44,400 nucleotides of DNA from Acidobacteriota bacterium (lineage in GTDB: Bacteria > Acidobacteriota > Terriglobia > UBA7540): positions 1 through 44,400 of the forward strand of contig CADDZC010000027.1 of the NCBI GenBank assembly GCA_902812365.1, read 5' to 3'. Below, piece after piece: positions 1-7,315 of this stretch. How positions within the stretch are numbered: position 1 is the first letter of the stretch; each line of letters begins with the position of its first letter. The notes beneath the pieces were generated by a model. It did not search any database and was not told the DNA's origin. It saw nothing but the letters and a program-made list of their open reading frames with translations. The position numbers and the translations under genes are program-made.

Positions 1-1
1 C

Positions 2-1072
2 CCCTGGGCCGCCGAGACGAGCCTCGACCTGCGCCAAAAGATGGCGGCGTTGCGCCGCGAGTACCGGTGCGGCGTGCTGACCCTTGGAGCGCGCGACTGC
101 CAGGGCCTCGATTCCATTTTCGGCTCGCTCCATCGCTGGTCCGAGCTCGCCGCCCGTTCCGTCGCCAGCGCTTTTCTGATCGCCCAGCAGGCCATCGGCC
201 AGCCCGCCGCTTCCCGAGCCTGCTTTCCCCTGGCGGTGATCGCTTTGGGACGGCTGGGGCTTTCCGAGTTTGACCTCGGCTCTGACGCCGATCTGATCTT
301 CGTCGCCCCTTCCGGCGACGCCGCCGGCCCGGCCGAGCTGGCCGGCGCCGTCCGCCTGGCCGAAAAGATGATCGAGGTGCTCTCCAGTTACACGCGGGAC
401 GGCACCGTCTTTGTGGTCGATACGCGCCTGCGCCCGCGCGGCCAGGAAGGCGAATTGGTGGTGAGCGAAAGCGCGCTGGGGCAATACCTGGATGAGGCCG
501 CCCAGCCCTGGGAGGCTCTGACCTATCTGAAAGCCTGGGCGCTGGCGGGTGACGTGGAGCTGGGGGCGCGGGTGGTCGATCAGGCGCTCGCCCGGCTTTT
601 CGCCCGCTTCAGCGTCGATCCGGACCTGGCCGGCCAGCTGCAAGAGATGCGCCGCCGCCTCGAGCGAGAGCTCGAAGCCATGCCCAGCGATACGAAGGTG
701 GCTCCGGGAGGCTACTACGATATTGACTTTGCCGTCTGCTATTTGCGGCTGCTTCATCGCCTCGAATTGCCCCCCGGCGCGAATTGCCCCCAGCAGATCG
801 ACGCTCTCCACGCCCGAGGCCTCCTGAGCGATGCCGACGCCGCCGTGCTCCGCGAAGGTGCCGCCTTCTTGCGCTCCGTCGATCACGCCATTCGCCTGGT
901 TACCGGCAAGACTTTGCGCGGTCTGCCCGAACATACCGGCCATATGGAAGCCGTCGAGGCCCTGGCGCGGAGTTGGGGTCTGGTGAGGGGCGGCGATTCG
1001 CTGGCCGAGCGCCTGCGAGACGTCCAGCAACAGGTGCGGTACGTGTACCGGAGAATCGTGGGGGCGGAATAG
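2..1072 (+). CDS. glnE: Glutamine synthetase adenylyltransferase GlnE, 3' part
   Basis: This is the C-terminal portion of the bifunctional enzyme that adenylylates and deadenylylates glutamine synthetase in response to nitrogen status. The frame is open from base 2, so the gene starts outside the window and the ATG at 41 is internal. The nucleotidyltransferase signature GRLGLSEFDLGSDADLIFV, with the paired Asp residues that bind metal, lies near residue 80 of the visible part. It is followed by DTRLRPRGQEGELV and, near residue 235, by the helical YLRLLHRLEL stretch typical of the GlnD/GlnE-associated helical domain. The visible 356 residues correspond to one adenylyltransferase half. Because this half is at the C-terminus it should be the adenylylating one, as known for the E. 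coli enzyme. The family is certain; activity cannot be judged from a fragment. Confidence 0.93.
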   Translation, partial: PWAAETSLDLRQKMAALRREYRCGVLTLGARDCQGLDSIFGSLHRWSELAARSVASAFLIAQQAIGQPAASRACFPLAVIALGRLGLSEFDLGSDADLIFVAPSGDAAGPAELAGAVRLAEKMIEVLSSYTRDGTVFVVDTRLRPRGQEGELVVSESALGQYLDEAAQPWEALTYLKAWALAGDVELGARVVDQALARLFARFSVDPDLAGQLQEMRRRLERELEAMPSDTKVAPGGYYDIDFAVCYLRLLHRLELPPGANCPQQIDALHARGLLSDADAAVLREGAAFLRSVDHAIRLVTGKTLRGLPEHTGHMEAVEALARSWGLVRGGDSLAERLRDVQQQVRYVYRRIVGAE

Positions 1073-1175
1073 CCGGCCCCCGGCCTTCCCCAGGCAGGGT
1101 AGCGGAGTCTGGTGGCCGGCGCCCCGGGCTCCGTTTGGGGGCTGGCGGAACCCCGGGGGGCGGGGTTTCGAAGGC

Positions 1176-1204
1176 TTGACAATTACCCGAAAATAGTGTA
1201 CTTT
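1176..1204 (+). promoter_or_regulatory. Strong sigma70-type promoter reading into the repeat region
   Basis: TTGACA at 1176-1181 is followed after 17 bp by TACTTT at 1199-1204, in an AT-rich island within very GC-rich DNA. Predicted +1 is near 1211. No convincing gene starts immediately downstream: the next CDS is efp at 1836, which has its own promoter candidate. The transcript would therefore run through the degenerate repeats at 1359-1583, either as a long efp leader or as a separate RNA. Confidence 0.55.
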
Positions 1205-1358
1205 TTGATAAATATGACCACCTCCCCTGCCGCTCCCTTTGCCGTCCAGCCTCTTCCAGCCTTCCTCCAGCCGCGCGCGTGGGTTTGGGTGCGGGGCCCG
1301 CGAGGCATCGAGGCGGCGGTTGGCCGGAGGGAGATGGGGCCCCCCACCCCAGGGGGGT

Positions 1359-1583
1359 GAAGCCACTAGGTTATTGAAAACAAGCAACGTAGCGGCTTCG
1401 CTCAAAAAACGAAGCCGCTAAGTTGTTGAAAATACGCAGAGAGGGTTCGAGAAAGCCACTATATTGTTGAAACTAAATAAGTTAGACTAAAAATGCGGGG
1501 TTCGAACGGCGTGTAAGTGATTGAAAATACGTCCAGACTTCGAATGGGCTCTCCCAGAAAGCCACTATGTCTATGAAAATAAA
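1359..1583 (+). repeat. Cluster of degenerate ~25-bp repeats (GAAGCCACTA..TTGTTGAAAATA)
   Basis: Five direct copies begin near 1359, 1411, 1452, 1507 and 1558, and one inverted copy lies at about 1385-1403. The shared core reads AAGCCRCTAnnTTnTTGAAA, followed by ATA or a close variant. Start-to-start spacing is 41 to 54 bp and irregular. Copies 2 and 4 both end in TTGAAAATACG, and copies 3 and 5 both begin AAAGCCACTAT. The sequence between copies is unique. The composition is AT-rich compared with the flanks. No cas gene is nearby, and spacing and conservation are wrong for a working CRISPR. Two further single copies of the same motif lie at 39141 and, inverted, at 39852-39870, so this is probably a dispersed intergenic repeat family. 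Confidence 0.7.
1385..1425. repeat. Perfect 11-bp inverted repeat within the repeat cluster
   Basis: TAGCGGCTTCG (1390-1400) pairs exactly with CGAAGCCGCTA (1410-1420) across a 9-nt A-rich loop. After one mismatch the stem continues with CAAC (1385-1388) pairing GTTG (1422-1425), so the RNA could form a 16-position stem. It arises because one copy of the repeat unit is inverted against the next direct copy. There is no U-tract on either side, so it is not a standard intrinsic terminator. Confidence 0.75.
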
Positions 1584-1723
1584 CCCAATAACCTGTTTGC
1601 TGCGCTTTCGAACCCTTCGCCCGCCCTCAACCGAGCTCAGGGCTCTTCCCGCGTCCCGGCAGCGATTATCGCCAGCTCCTCAAATCAGGATGCTGAGCGC
1701 CGGCTCCGCCCGGACGAGCGCGG

Positions 1724-1753
1724 TTGACGGCAGCCGAGAGCGGAGGTTAGGAT
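1724..1753 (+). promoter_or_regulatory. Candidate efp promoter
   Basis: TTGACG at 1724-1729 and TAGGAT at 1748-1753 are separated by 18 bp; a second AT-rich hexamer, GATAAT, overlaps at 1751-1756. Predicted +1 is near 1760, giving a leader of about 75 nt before the efp ATG. The match is moderate, so this is a probable rather than certain promoter. Confidence 0.45.
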
Positions 1754-1835
1754 AATAAATCAGGGCTTATGCAGGAAAGGACTCCTTCCTCCCTGGTGTG
1801 ACGCCCAATCCTCAAAGCTGACCGAGGCATTCTGA

Positions 1836-2393
1836 ATGCAGGCCAACGACTTACGACCCGGAATGGTCATCAAGCACAACAACGACCTGTTCTCCATCTA
1901 CAAGGCCGAGCATCGCACGCCGGGCAACCTGCGGGCATTCGTCCAGGCCAAGATGCGCAACCTGCGCACAGGCGCGATGATCGACTTTCGCTTCCGTTCC
2001 ACCGATGAAGTGGAAAAGGCCGTCATCGACGAAGCCGAGATGCAGTATCTGTATGCCGACGGCGACTCGTACTACTTCATGAACACCCAGACTTACGACC
2101 AGGTTCATATCCATAAGGACGTCATCGGAGACCGCGCCCGGTTTCTCGTGCCGGACACGGTGTTGAAGGTGGAGTATTACGAGGGCCGCCCGATCGATAT
2201 CGCTCTGCCTCCGACCGTCGACCTGAAGGTGATAGAGACCGAACCGGGCATCAAGGGCGGCTCGGCCACCAACGTCATGAAGCCCGCCAAGCTCGAGACG
2301 GGGCTGGTCGTGAACGTCCCGCCATTTATCAACGCCGGCGACACGATCCGGGTGGACACGTCGGAAGGAACCTATCTGGAACGGGCGAAGTAA
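1836..2393 (+). CDS. efp: Elongation factor P
   Basis: EF-P binds between the P and E sites of stalled ribosomes and stimulates peptide bond formation at polyproline stretches. The 185-residue length matches the family, and the three beta-barrel domains can be followed: an N-terminal KOW-like domain beginning MQANDLRPGMVIKHNNDLF, a central OB domain and a C-terminal OB domain ending GDTIRVDTSEGTYLERAK. The odd point is the tip of the domain-I loop. Where E. coli has PGKGQ and B. subtilis PGKGA with the modified lysine, this protein reads PGNLRAF, so the tip residue is Asn31. No lysine or arginine is available at that exact position for lysylation, aminopentanolylation or rhamnosylation, although Arg33 is two residues on. 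A GAGG 10 nt before the ATG is the only ribosome site visible. Confidence 0.96.
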   Translation: MQANDLRPGMVIKHNNDLFSIYKAEHRTPGNLRAFVQAKMRNLRTGAMIDFRFRSTDEVEKAVIDEAEMQYLYADGDSYYFMNTQTYDQVHIHKDVIGDRARFLVPDTVLKVEYYEGRPIDIALPPTVDLKVIETEPGIKGGSATNVMKPAKLETGLVVNVPPFINAGDTIRVDTSEGTYLERAK

Positions 2394-2627
2394 AGCGGCG
2401 GGCCGGCTGAAGCGGGAGCGAGCCCGGATTGGGGATTGCGGATCGGCCGACACCCCAACCGGAGGCTCTCGCGGAGCGGATGATTTCGGGGTCGGGCGGC
2501 CAAGGCGGCGTACAACCTGGCTGCTGGAATGCTAATCCAACCGGATGAGGAAAGCGGAGATTGGCCAAAGGATTTCCGCCCGCGGCGGGTGTATACTAAG
2601 CGCCGATCAACAGTCAGGAGCACAGCC

Positions 2628-3605
2628 ATGAAAAGAGCGTCGATGGTGCTGGCCAGCGCGCTGATGGTCGCGGCCCTGGTGCCGGCTTGGGGGTCCGACC
2701 AAAAGGACAACGTCAACGACATCGGCAACCGTCGGGTGGCGCATCGGAGCATCATTTCGGAAGAGAAGGAAATCGCCATTGGTAAAGAATATGCGACCGA
2801 GATCGATCACCAGGCCAAGCTGATCACCGACCCGGTGATCAACGAGTACGTCAACCGCGTGGGCCAAAACCTGGCCCGCAATTCCGATCTGAAAATACCG
2901 CTGACGGTCAAGGTGATCGACGACCCCACGATCAATGCCTTTACCCTGCCCGGAGCGTTCATTTACCTCAACTCCGGCACCCTGCAGGCGGCCGACGAAG
3001 AGGATGAGTTGGCCGGAGTACTGGCCCACGAGATCGGCCACGCGGCCGCCCGCCACTGGGCGTCCCAGGTGACGAAGCAGACGATCCTGCAATACGCCAT
3101 GCTGCCGCTCATGTTCACACCCATGTCCATCGGGACCTATTACGGCGTGGAAGCGGCGATGAACGGCATCCCGATCACCTTCCTCAAATTCAACCGCAGC
3201 GCCGAGCAGGAGGCTGACTTTCTGGGATTGCAGTACATGTACAAGGCCGGTTACGACCCGAATTCGTATGTGACCTTCTTTGGCAAGGTCTTGCAGGAAG
3301 AGCGGCGCAGTCCGGGCAGCGTGCCCTCCATCTTCATGGATCACCCGCCCACGCCGGACCGCATCATCAAGTGCGAAGAAGAGATTAAGGAGATTCTCCC
3401 CAAGCGCCAAGAGTACCTGGTGACGACTTCCGAGTTCAACGATATCAAGGCGCGGATGCAAACGGTTTTGACGGCCCGCCTGGAGAACAAACCGAGCGGC
3501 CCGACGCTCGAACAGCGCAAACCGAGGAGCCAGACGAAAGGCCAACCATCCGCCGGCAGCTCGGGCGACGACAAGCCGCCGGTGCTGCAAAGGCGCGATA
3601 ATTAG
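2628..3605 (+). CDS. M48-family metalloprotease, exported (first of tandem pair)
   Basis: This is a 325-residue zinc metalloprotease of the BepA/LoiP-like M48 group, expected to act in the cell envelope on misfolded or stalled outer-membrane proteins. An N-terminal signal peptide (MKRASMVLASALMVAALVPAWG) is followed by the mature domain. The zinc motif is HEIGH at residues 134-138, and the third ligand is probably Glu193 in AEQEADFLGLQYMY. The start was chosen at 2628 because AGGAG lies 7 nt upstream and the signal peptide begins there; a longer open frame upstream looks spurious. TATACT at 2592-2597 is a good -10 element giving a leader of about 24 nt. After the catalytic domain come SGPTLEQRK, a variable linker and PPVLQRRDN, a tail shared with the next gene. 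Substrate is unknown. Confidence 0.9.
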   Translation: MKRASMVLASALMVAALVPAWGSDQKDNVNDIGNRRVAHRSIISEEKEIAIGKEYATEIDHQAKLITDPVINEYVNRVGQNLARNSDLKIPLTVKVIDDPTINAFTLPGAFIYLNSGTLQAADEEDELAGVLAHEIGHAAARHWASQVTKQTILQYAMLPLMFTPMSIGTYYGVEAAMNGIPITFLKFNRSAEQEADFLGLQYMYKAGYDPNSYVTFFGKVLQEERRSPGSVPSIFMDHPPTPDRIIKCEEEIKEILPKRQEYLVTTSEFNDIKARMQTVLTARLENKPSGPTLEQRKPRSQTKGQPSAGSSGDDKPPVLQRRDN

Positions 3606-3633
3606 GCGCGAAACTGGCATGGAGATGAAAAGA

Positions 3634-3661
3634 GGGCAGTCGAAAGCGGGACTGCCCTTTT
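3634..3661 (+). terminator. Intrinsic terminator between the M48 paralogues
   Basis: GGGCAGTC (3634-3641) and GACTGCCC (3650-3657) form an 8-bp stem with an 8-nt loop, followed by TTTT; an A-rich run precedes the stem, so it could work in both directions. It shows that the second M48 gene is probably transcribed separately or only by read-through. Confidence 0.85.
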
Positions 3662-3725
3662 GCTCTTTGGGGAGCGGGTCAACGCCGCCGGCGCTGCGTG
3701 TCATCCAAGACGAGGGGAGCGGAAG

Positions 3726-4709
3726 ATGGCGTTCCGCGGCACAAGCCGGCTTTTGAGCGTCACGATGGCGGCGGGGCTGATCTGGGCGGTCGGGCTTTCG
3801 GCGCAGGCCCGGCGAGCCAAGGACGACGTCAACCGGATCGGCAACCGCCGCATCGCCCATCGGAGTCTGATTTCCGAGGCGCGGGAGATCGCCATCGGCC
3901 GGCAGTACGCGGAGGAGATCGATCGGCGGGCCAAGCTGATTACGGATCCCGTGGTGAACGAGTATGTGAACCGCGTGGTGCAAAACCTGGCCCGCAATTC
4001 GGACGCCCGGATACCGATCAGCGTCAAGATCATCGACTCGCCGGAAATCAACGCCTTCGCCCTTCCGGGCGGCTTTCTCTACGTCAACAGCGGGCTCATC
4101 GAGGCCGCCACCGAAGAAGACCAGCTGGCCGGCGTGCTGGCCCACGAGATCGCCCACGTGGCGGCGCGCCACTGGGCCTCGACGGTGACGCGGGCGCGGC
4201 TCCTGCAATGGGCGTCGATCCCGCTGGTGTTCATTCCCATGACCTATCCGGTTTACGTGGGCGTCTCGAGCGCCTTCAATTTCGGGGTGCCCGTGGCCTT
4301 CCTGAAGTTCACCCGCAGCGACGAAGCGGAAGCCGATTATCTCGGCCTGCAATATCTGTATAAAGCCGGGTATGACCCGAATGCTTACGTTGCCTTTTTT
4401 GGAAAGGTCAGCGAGGAGGAACGCCGGGAGCCGGGCAGCGTTCCGAGCATCTTCATGGATCATCCTCCGACGCCCGATCGCATCATCAAGGCCGAAGAAG
4501 AGATTAAAACGATCCTGCCCCGGCGCTCCCAATATCTGGTCACGACGTCCGAGTTCGATGACATCCGGGCCCGCCTCGCCTCCATCACCAACCGTCGTCC
4601 GGCGGCGCCAAGCGGGCCGTCGCTCGAGCGGCGAAAGAACGCGAAGCCTGCGCCGCCGGGAAAGGATCAGGGAGACGAGCAGCCTCCGGTGCTGCGCCGG
4701 CGGGACTGA
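3726..4709 (+). CDS. M48-family metalloprotease, exported (second of tandem pair)
   Basis: This 327-residue paralogue of the preceding gene aligns along its whole length. It keeps the shared N-terminal block GNRR(I)AHRS(L)ISE, the zinc motif HEIAH within VLAHEIAHVAARHWAS, and DEAEADYLGLQYLYKAGYDP with the third ligand. The start at 3726 has a GAGGGGAG ribosome site just upstream and gives a signal peptide ending near GLSAQA. The tail is again SGPSLERRK, a short linker and PPVLRRRD at the very end. The coding sequences have diverged strongly at the DNA level, so the duplication is old, and the hydrophobic segment after the zinc motif differs most (LLQWASIPLVFIPMTYPV against ILQYAMLPLMFTPMSIGT). 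Role in envelope quality control is inferred from the family. Confidence 0.9.
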   Translation: MAFRGTSRLLSVTMAAGLIWAVGLSAQARRAKDDVNRIGNRRIAHRSLISEAREIAIGRQYAEEIDRRAKLITDPVVNEYVNRVVQNLARNSDARIPISVKIIDSPEINAFALPGGFLYVNSGLIEAATEEDQLAGVLAHEIAHVAARHWASTVTRARLLQWASIPLVFIPMTYPVYVGVSSAFNFGVPVAFLKFTRSDEAEADYLGLQYLYKAGYDPNAYVAFFGKVSEEERREPGSVPSIFMDHPPTPDRIIKAEEEIKTILPRRSQYLVTTSEFDDIRARLASITNRRPAAPSGPSLERRKNAKPAPPGKDQGDEQPPVLRRRD

Positions 4710-4833
4710 GCGGGCGGCGCAGCCGGCAACCGGGAAGGTGAGAAGCGGGCCGCAGCGCGGAGCCGGCGCGCGATGCGGGGAGCCACCGGCCTCCCCCCCG
4801 GCGCCGGGCGGCGGATTCCGCCGGCGATGCCGT

Positions 4834-4839
4834 TATACT
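4834..4839 (+). promoter_or_regulatory. -10 element (TATACT) placing +1 at the TPR gene ATG
   Basis: TATACT ends 6 bases before the ATG at 4846, so the usual 6-7 nt offset puts transcription start on the A of that ATG. The -35 region is poor. Either the message is leaderless or translation begins at the in-frame ATG at 4861. Confidence 0.4.
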
Positions 4840-4845
4840 GATACC

Positions 4846-6564
4846 ATGCGCAGCGGCCGCATGAGCGGTTTAGTCTCGGCGGCGGCCGGCCTCAGTCGCC
4901 GCGCGGCCCGGGTGGGCGCGGACCGGCGCTCTCGATTGTCTCCTGCCTTGGGCCTGGCGCTGTGCGTCCTCGGCGCGGCCTTTCCGGCGCGCGCGGCCGA
5001 GGCCGGCGCTCATTACACTCTGGGCAAGGCGGCGTACGAAAGGCGCGACTTCGCGACGGCGGTGCGCGAGCTGCGCCTGGCCGTGCGGGACAACCCCAAG
5101 TCGCCCGCGGTCCATAACGCGCTCGGCTTGGCGTTTGAGGCGGCCGGCCAGACGGATGCGGCGGTGGTTGAATTCCGGAAGGCGATCGCGCTCAAGCCGG
5201 ATTTCGGCGAAGCCTATCTGAACATGGGGCGAGCGCTCGAAGAGCGCCGCGACCTCGACGGGGCGATCAGTTTTTACCAGCAAGCCGCCCAACTGCGACC
5301 CGGCTGGGCCGAAGCCCACGACGCGCTTGGCAACCTGCTCGGACATCGGGGAAATCTGCTGGGGGCGAAAGAGGAGTTCGAGGCGGCGATCCTGGCCAAG
5401 CCGGATTTTGCCCCCGGGCATCTGCATCTCGGGGCCACGGAGTGGCTGTTGCACGACGACGCCGGCGCCACGGCGGAGCTCAAGGAAGCTCTGCGCCTGC
5501 GTCCCGGCGACGCCGCGGCGCACTATTACCTCGGACTCATCGACCAGCAAGAGGGGCGGCTGGAAGAAGCCATCGGCGAGCTTCAAGAGGCGGTGAAAGG
5601 GAGTCCGGCAGCGCCCAAAATCCACGTCAGCCTTGGTCTGGCGCTGCAGCGCGGAGGGTATCTCGTCGACGCCGCGCGCGAGTTCCAGAAGGCGATTGAC
5701 CTCCAGCCCGATGATCCCGAGGCTCACAATGATCTCGGCCTAGTGGATTTGACCGAGGGAGACGCCGACGGCGCCATCCTGCAGTTCCAGGCAGCCATCA
5801 AGGCTCGGCCCGACTTCCTCGCCGCCCGCAACAATCTGGGTCTAGCCTACCTGCAAAAGGCGCAGTGGGACCAGGCCATCGAAACCTACCATGAGGTTTT
5901 GCGGCTCTCGCCGGATGACGCCGAGGCCGATTACAACCTCGGCGTGGCGTTGAAGCAGAAAGAAGATTTCGCCGAAGCGACCGAGGCCTTGCAGCGGGCC
6001 ATTCGGGCGGAACCGGCGCTTCCCGAGCCTCATTACACTTTGGGGGTGATTTACTGGCAGGAAGGAAAGCTCGACGAGGCCGCGCGCGAATTTCGAGCGG
6101 CCGTGCAGGCCAAGCCCGACTACGAGCAGGCCCATGCGATCCTGGGCTCGGTGTTGCGCCAGAAGGGCGACGTGGAAGGCGCCGTGGCGGAACTCCAGAC
6201 GGCGCTCAGACTCGATCCTGAGGATGGCGGAGCGCACCAGGCCCTCGGCATGGCGCTCAAGCAAAAAGGCGACGTCGATCGAGCGGTGGAAGAATTTCAC
6301 CGGGCTGAGAAGCTGAACCAGGCGAAGATGAATACCCAGGCGGCGATCCTGGCGACGCATACGGGAACGAAGCAGCTGCGGGCGGGCGACGTCGAGGGCG
6401 CCATTGGGAAGTTCCGGTCGGCCTTGCAGCTCGATCCGCAATTCGCTCCGGCGCACTTCCAGCTCGCGGTGGCGCTTCTGAAGAAGGGCGACCGCGAGGC
6501 GGCGGCGGCGGAATTTGCGAAGGCGCACGAGCTGGATCCGCATTTGAAGCCGCCACGGTCATGA
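4846..6564 (+). CDS. Exported protein of 15 tandem TPR units
   Basis: The 572-residue product begins with an arginine-rich n-region and a hydrophobic segment (LALCVLGAAFPARAAEA, cleavage likely after ARA), so it should be exported. From about residue 57 to the end it is nothing but tetratricopeptide units of 34 residues, 15 by my count, each with the LG..L....G...A...F..A....P pattern; unit 14 carries a few extra residues. TPR superhelices are protein-binding scaffolds, so a partner rather than a reaction is expected. An open frame extends much further upstream inside the M48 gene, but the signal peptide and -10 element support 4846 (or 4861). It is followed by 265 bp before the mra promoter. 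No specific partner can be named. Confidence 0.85.
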   Translation: MRSGRMSGLVSAAAGLSRRAARVGADRRSRLSPALGLALCVLGAAFPARAAEAGAHYTLGKAAYERRDFATAVRELRLAVRDNPKSPAVHNALGLAFEAAGQTDAAVVEFRKAIALKPDFGEAYLNMGRALEERRDLDGAISFYQQAAQLRPGWAEAHDALGNLLGHRGNLLGAKEEFEAAILAKPDFAPGHLHLGATEWLLHDDAGATAELKEALRLRPGDAAAHYYLGLIDQQEGRLEEAIGELQEAVKGSPAAPKIHVSLGLALQRGGYLVDAAREFQKAIDLQPDDPEAHNDLGLVDLTEGDADGAILQFQAAIKARPDFLAARNNLGLAYLQKAQWDQAIETYHEVLRLSPDDAEADYNLGVALKQKEDFAEATEALQRAIRAEPALPEPHYTLGVIYWQEGKLDEAAREFRAAVQAKPDYEQAHAILGSVLRQKGDVEGAVAELQTALRLDPEDGGAHQALGMALKQKGDVDRAVEEFHRAEKLNQAKMNTQAAILATHTGTKQLRAGDVEGAIGKFRSALQLDPQFAPAHFQLAVALLKKGDREAAAAEFAKAHELDPHLKPPRS

Positions 6565-6677
6565 GCCGTCGAAGCCGGCTTTGACGGCAGCCGGCACGAG
6601 CAAGAAGGGATGAAGATCGGTAAGGTGAAAGTGTTCTCATCTTGGCCCCAATGGGTGGGGGCATGACGGCCCGTCGC

Positions 6678-6694
6678 GGCCACAAAATGTGGCC
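6678..6694. terminator. Hairpin in front of the mra promoter, possible terminator
   Basis: GGCCACA and TGTGGCC form a perfect 7-bp stem with a 3-nt loop. It lies 114 bp after the TPR gene and 32 bp before the mraZ -35 element. There is no U-tract directly after it on the plus strand, so it is a weak intrinsic terminator at best. Confidence 0.35.
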
Positions 6695-6725
6695 TGTAAC
6701 CCCTTAAAAAATAGGGAAAAAACGC

Positions 6726-6753
6726 TTGACACCGAGGTAACCGATGTTAGACT
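6726..6753 (+). promoter_or_regulatory. mra (division and cell-wall) operon promoter
   Basis: TTGACA at 6726-6731 and TAGACT at 6748-6753 are 16 bp apart. An A-rich block (6705-6723) just upstream resembles an UP element. Predicted +1 is near 6760, leaving about a 70-nt leader before mraZ. The location in front of the 14-gene cluster supports the call. Confidence 0.75.
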
Positions 6754-6756
6754 GTG

Positions 6757-6790
6757 GTGGTTGGAAGTGGTTTAAAGTGGAGTAAAGTTG
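6757..6790 (+). promoter_or_regulatory. MraZ operator: four boxes at exact 10-bp spacing
   Basis: GTGG occurs at 6757, 6767 and 6777, with a degenerate GTTG at 6787. The units read GTGGTTGGAA, GTGGTTTAAA and GTGGAGTAAA. MraZ proteins in E. coli and Mollicutes are known to bind direct TGG-containing repeats with one-turn spacing ahead of mraZ. The boxes begin just after the -10 element and cover the predicted +1, so bound MraZ would block initiation and autoregulate the cluster. Confidence 0.75.
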
Positions 6791-6829
6791 AGGCCCGGGG
6801 GTTAGCCGAAAGCTCCCAAGCCATTCAAT

Positions 6830-7270
6830 ATGTTGCGCGGCAGACATACAGCGACGGTGGACCCGAAGGGCCGACTCAAAATCCCAGCCGAGTTTAAAGC
6901 CATCCTGGACGCGGAATACGGCCCGGACTTCTACGTCACCAGCCTGAGCGGCGAGAACGTACGGGTCTACCCGTTCGCGGAATGGCGTAAGATTGAAGAC
7001 AAGCTGGCCGCCCTGCCGTCGATGAACAAGGCGAAAAACAAGCTGCTCGATCGCACCAACTTTTGGGGACAGGTAGCGCACATGGACGCGCAGGGCCGTA
7101 TCCTGATTCCGTCCCACCTGCGCGAGTCGGCAGCCATGCTGGGAGAGGTAGCCGTCATGGGCTATCCCGACCGGCTAGAGGTCTGGAATTTGCAGCGCTT
7201 CACCGAACACCTGGATCGGAACCCGATCACCGAGGAAGACGAGAAGACGCTGAGCGACCTGGGAATTTAG
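6830..7270 (+). CDS. mraZ: Transcriptional regulator MraZ
   Basis: MraZ is a DNA-binding protein with two SpoVT-AbrB-like halves that assembles into a ring and regulates the mra/dcw cluster. The 146 residues begin MLRGRHTATVDPKGRLKIPAE, with the first DxKGRxxIP motif near residue 12, and repeat the motif as DAQGRILIPSHLRE near residue 85. The start is fixed by the conserved MxRG opening, since no good ribosome site is visible. It lies directly behind its own probable operator. The C-terminus (ITEEDEKTLSDLGI) is ordinary. The next gene begins 45 bp downstream, consistent with one operon. Confidence 0.95.
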   Translation: MLRGRHTATVDPKGRLKIPAEFKAILDAEYGPDFYVTSLSGENVRVYPFAEWRKIEDKLAALPSMNKAKNKLLDRTNFWGQVAHMDAQGRILIPSHLRESAAMLGEVAVMGYPDRLEVWNLQRFTEHLDRNPITEEDEKTLSDLGI

Positions 7271-7315
7271 GAGCCGAGCCTTGAGGACGGACGAAGTGAA
7301 CGTGGCAGGCGTCAC

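Noticed and set aside
1359-1583. CRISPR array
   Set aside because: Repeats are degenerate, spacing is 41-54 bp and irregular, one copy is inverted, and no cas genes are present.
2607-4532. 641-codon open frame on the minus strand across both M48 genes
   Set aside because: It mirrors the plus-strand genes, has no start signal, and its low-complexity composition is what GC-rich codon bias produces antisense to real genes.
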